A stretch of 5,064 nucleotides of DNA from Caldisericota bacterium (GTDB lineage: Bacteria; CAIJMQ01; JAADFP01), in NCBI GenBank assembly GCA_013152825.1, contig JAADFP010000132.1:1-5064 (forward strand). Reading direction: 5' to 3'. Positions 4,816-5,064 of this stretch are shown one piece after another. The notes beneath the pieces are model-generated. The model searched no databases and was not told the origin of the DNA. It was given only the letters and a program-made list of their open reading frames with translations. The translations under genes were made by a program, and so were the position numbers. How positions within the stretch are numbered: the stretch's first letter is position 1; each line of letters opens with the position of its first letter.

Positions 4816-5064
4816 GAATAAACCTCTCCGGCTCCTCCCGCGGTGTCCTGAGCATCAGCGATTTTACTCCTTCTGACGGGCTCATCCCTTTGTAGAGAAT
4901 TTGATATACCACTTCTGTAATGGGCATCTCAACTTTCAATCTGCAGGCCAATTCCCGGGTGGATTTTACCGTAAATATCCCTTCTGCCACTTTTTCCATA
5001 CTGGAGAGTATCTCCTGGAGACTTTCCCCCTTGCCAATTCTTTCTCCCACTGCTCTATTGCGTG
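4805..5064 (-). CDS. gpsA: Glycerol-3-phosphate dehydrogenase GpsA, C-terminal part (5' end cut by window edge)
   Basis: The frame is open to the window edge, giving 85 complete residues. They begin RNRAVGERIGKG and continue through EGIFTVKSTRELACRLKVEM, PITEVVYQILYKG and MSPSEGVKSLMLR. This is the C-terminal helical domain of NAD(P)H-dependent sn-glycerol-3-phosphate dehydrogenase. The SRNR-x-x-G..(L/I)G.G segment and the VEMPITE..YQ.LY.G block are family signatures. The enzyme is cytosolic and reduces dihydroxyacetone phosphate to sn-glycerol 3-phosphate, the backbone of phospholipids. The internal GTG at 5050 is not the start, because conserved residues continue upstream of it. The stop is TAA at 4805-4807; the downstream merR gene begins inside this gene. 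The N-terminal Rossmann domain lies outside the window. Confidence 0.95.
   Translation of the reverse strand, partial: RNRAVGERIGKGESLQEILSSMEKVAEGIFTVKSTRELACRLKVEMPITEVVYQILYKGMSPSEGVKSLMLRTPREEPERFIHEK

Overview
The window looks like chromosomal DNA from a free-living Gram-negative-type bacterium, possibly an uncultured lineage. Evidence is a PilT/PilU-type retraction ATPase pair, YajC, GpsA and a decayed plant-polysaccharide hydrolase. The taxon cannot be read from the sequence. A PVC-like or candidate-phylum affiliation is only an impression, from the pilT-pilT-TPR layout and the remnant of a DUF4038 (apiosidase-like) enzyme.

Layout from left to right. At 1-105 there is the probable 3' end of a rightward gene of unknown product. 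The spacer at 106-304 carries a perfect 9-bp inverted repeat and a degenerate 7-bp tandem repeat. At 305-3037 a leftward operon, transcribed from the right, encodes a PilU/PilT-like ATPase, then a PilT-like ATPase, then a two-helix membrane protein with TPR repeats. The genes are tightly packed: an ATGA overlap joins the second and third. The first would end 2 nt before the second if an apparent one-base deletion near its 3' end were repaired. A near-perfect extended -10 element lies only 9 nt upstream of the first ATG, which suggests an almost leaderless mRNA.

At 3038-4060 there is a rightward graveyard: the first ~45 codons of an insertion-sequence transposase, interrupted by a TGA. It is joined directly to the C-terminal part of an apiosidase-like glycoside hydrolase that has at least five frameshifts. 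A GC-rich stem-loop closes the region. At 4092-5064 there is a second leftward group: the C-terminal end of gpsA (cut by the window edge), a small MerR-family regulator overlapping it by 11 nt, and yajC after a 109-nt spacer with an 11-bp perfect inverted repeat.

Functionally, the two ATPases probably power retraction of type IV pili or a related filament, and the TPR protein may scaffold at the inner membrane. GpsA supplies sn-glycerol 3-phosphate for phospholipids, and YajC is an accessory of the Sec translocon. No wholly new system is visible. The most informative observations are the hidden frameshift in the first ATPase gene, its leaderless-looking promoter, and the IS/glycosidase chimeric pseudogene, which none of the intact genes explain.
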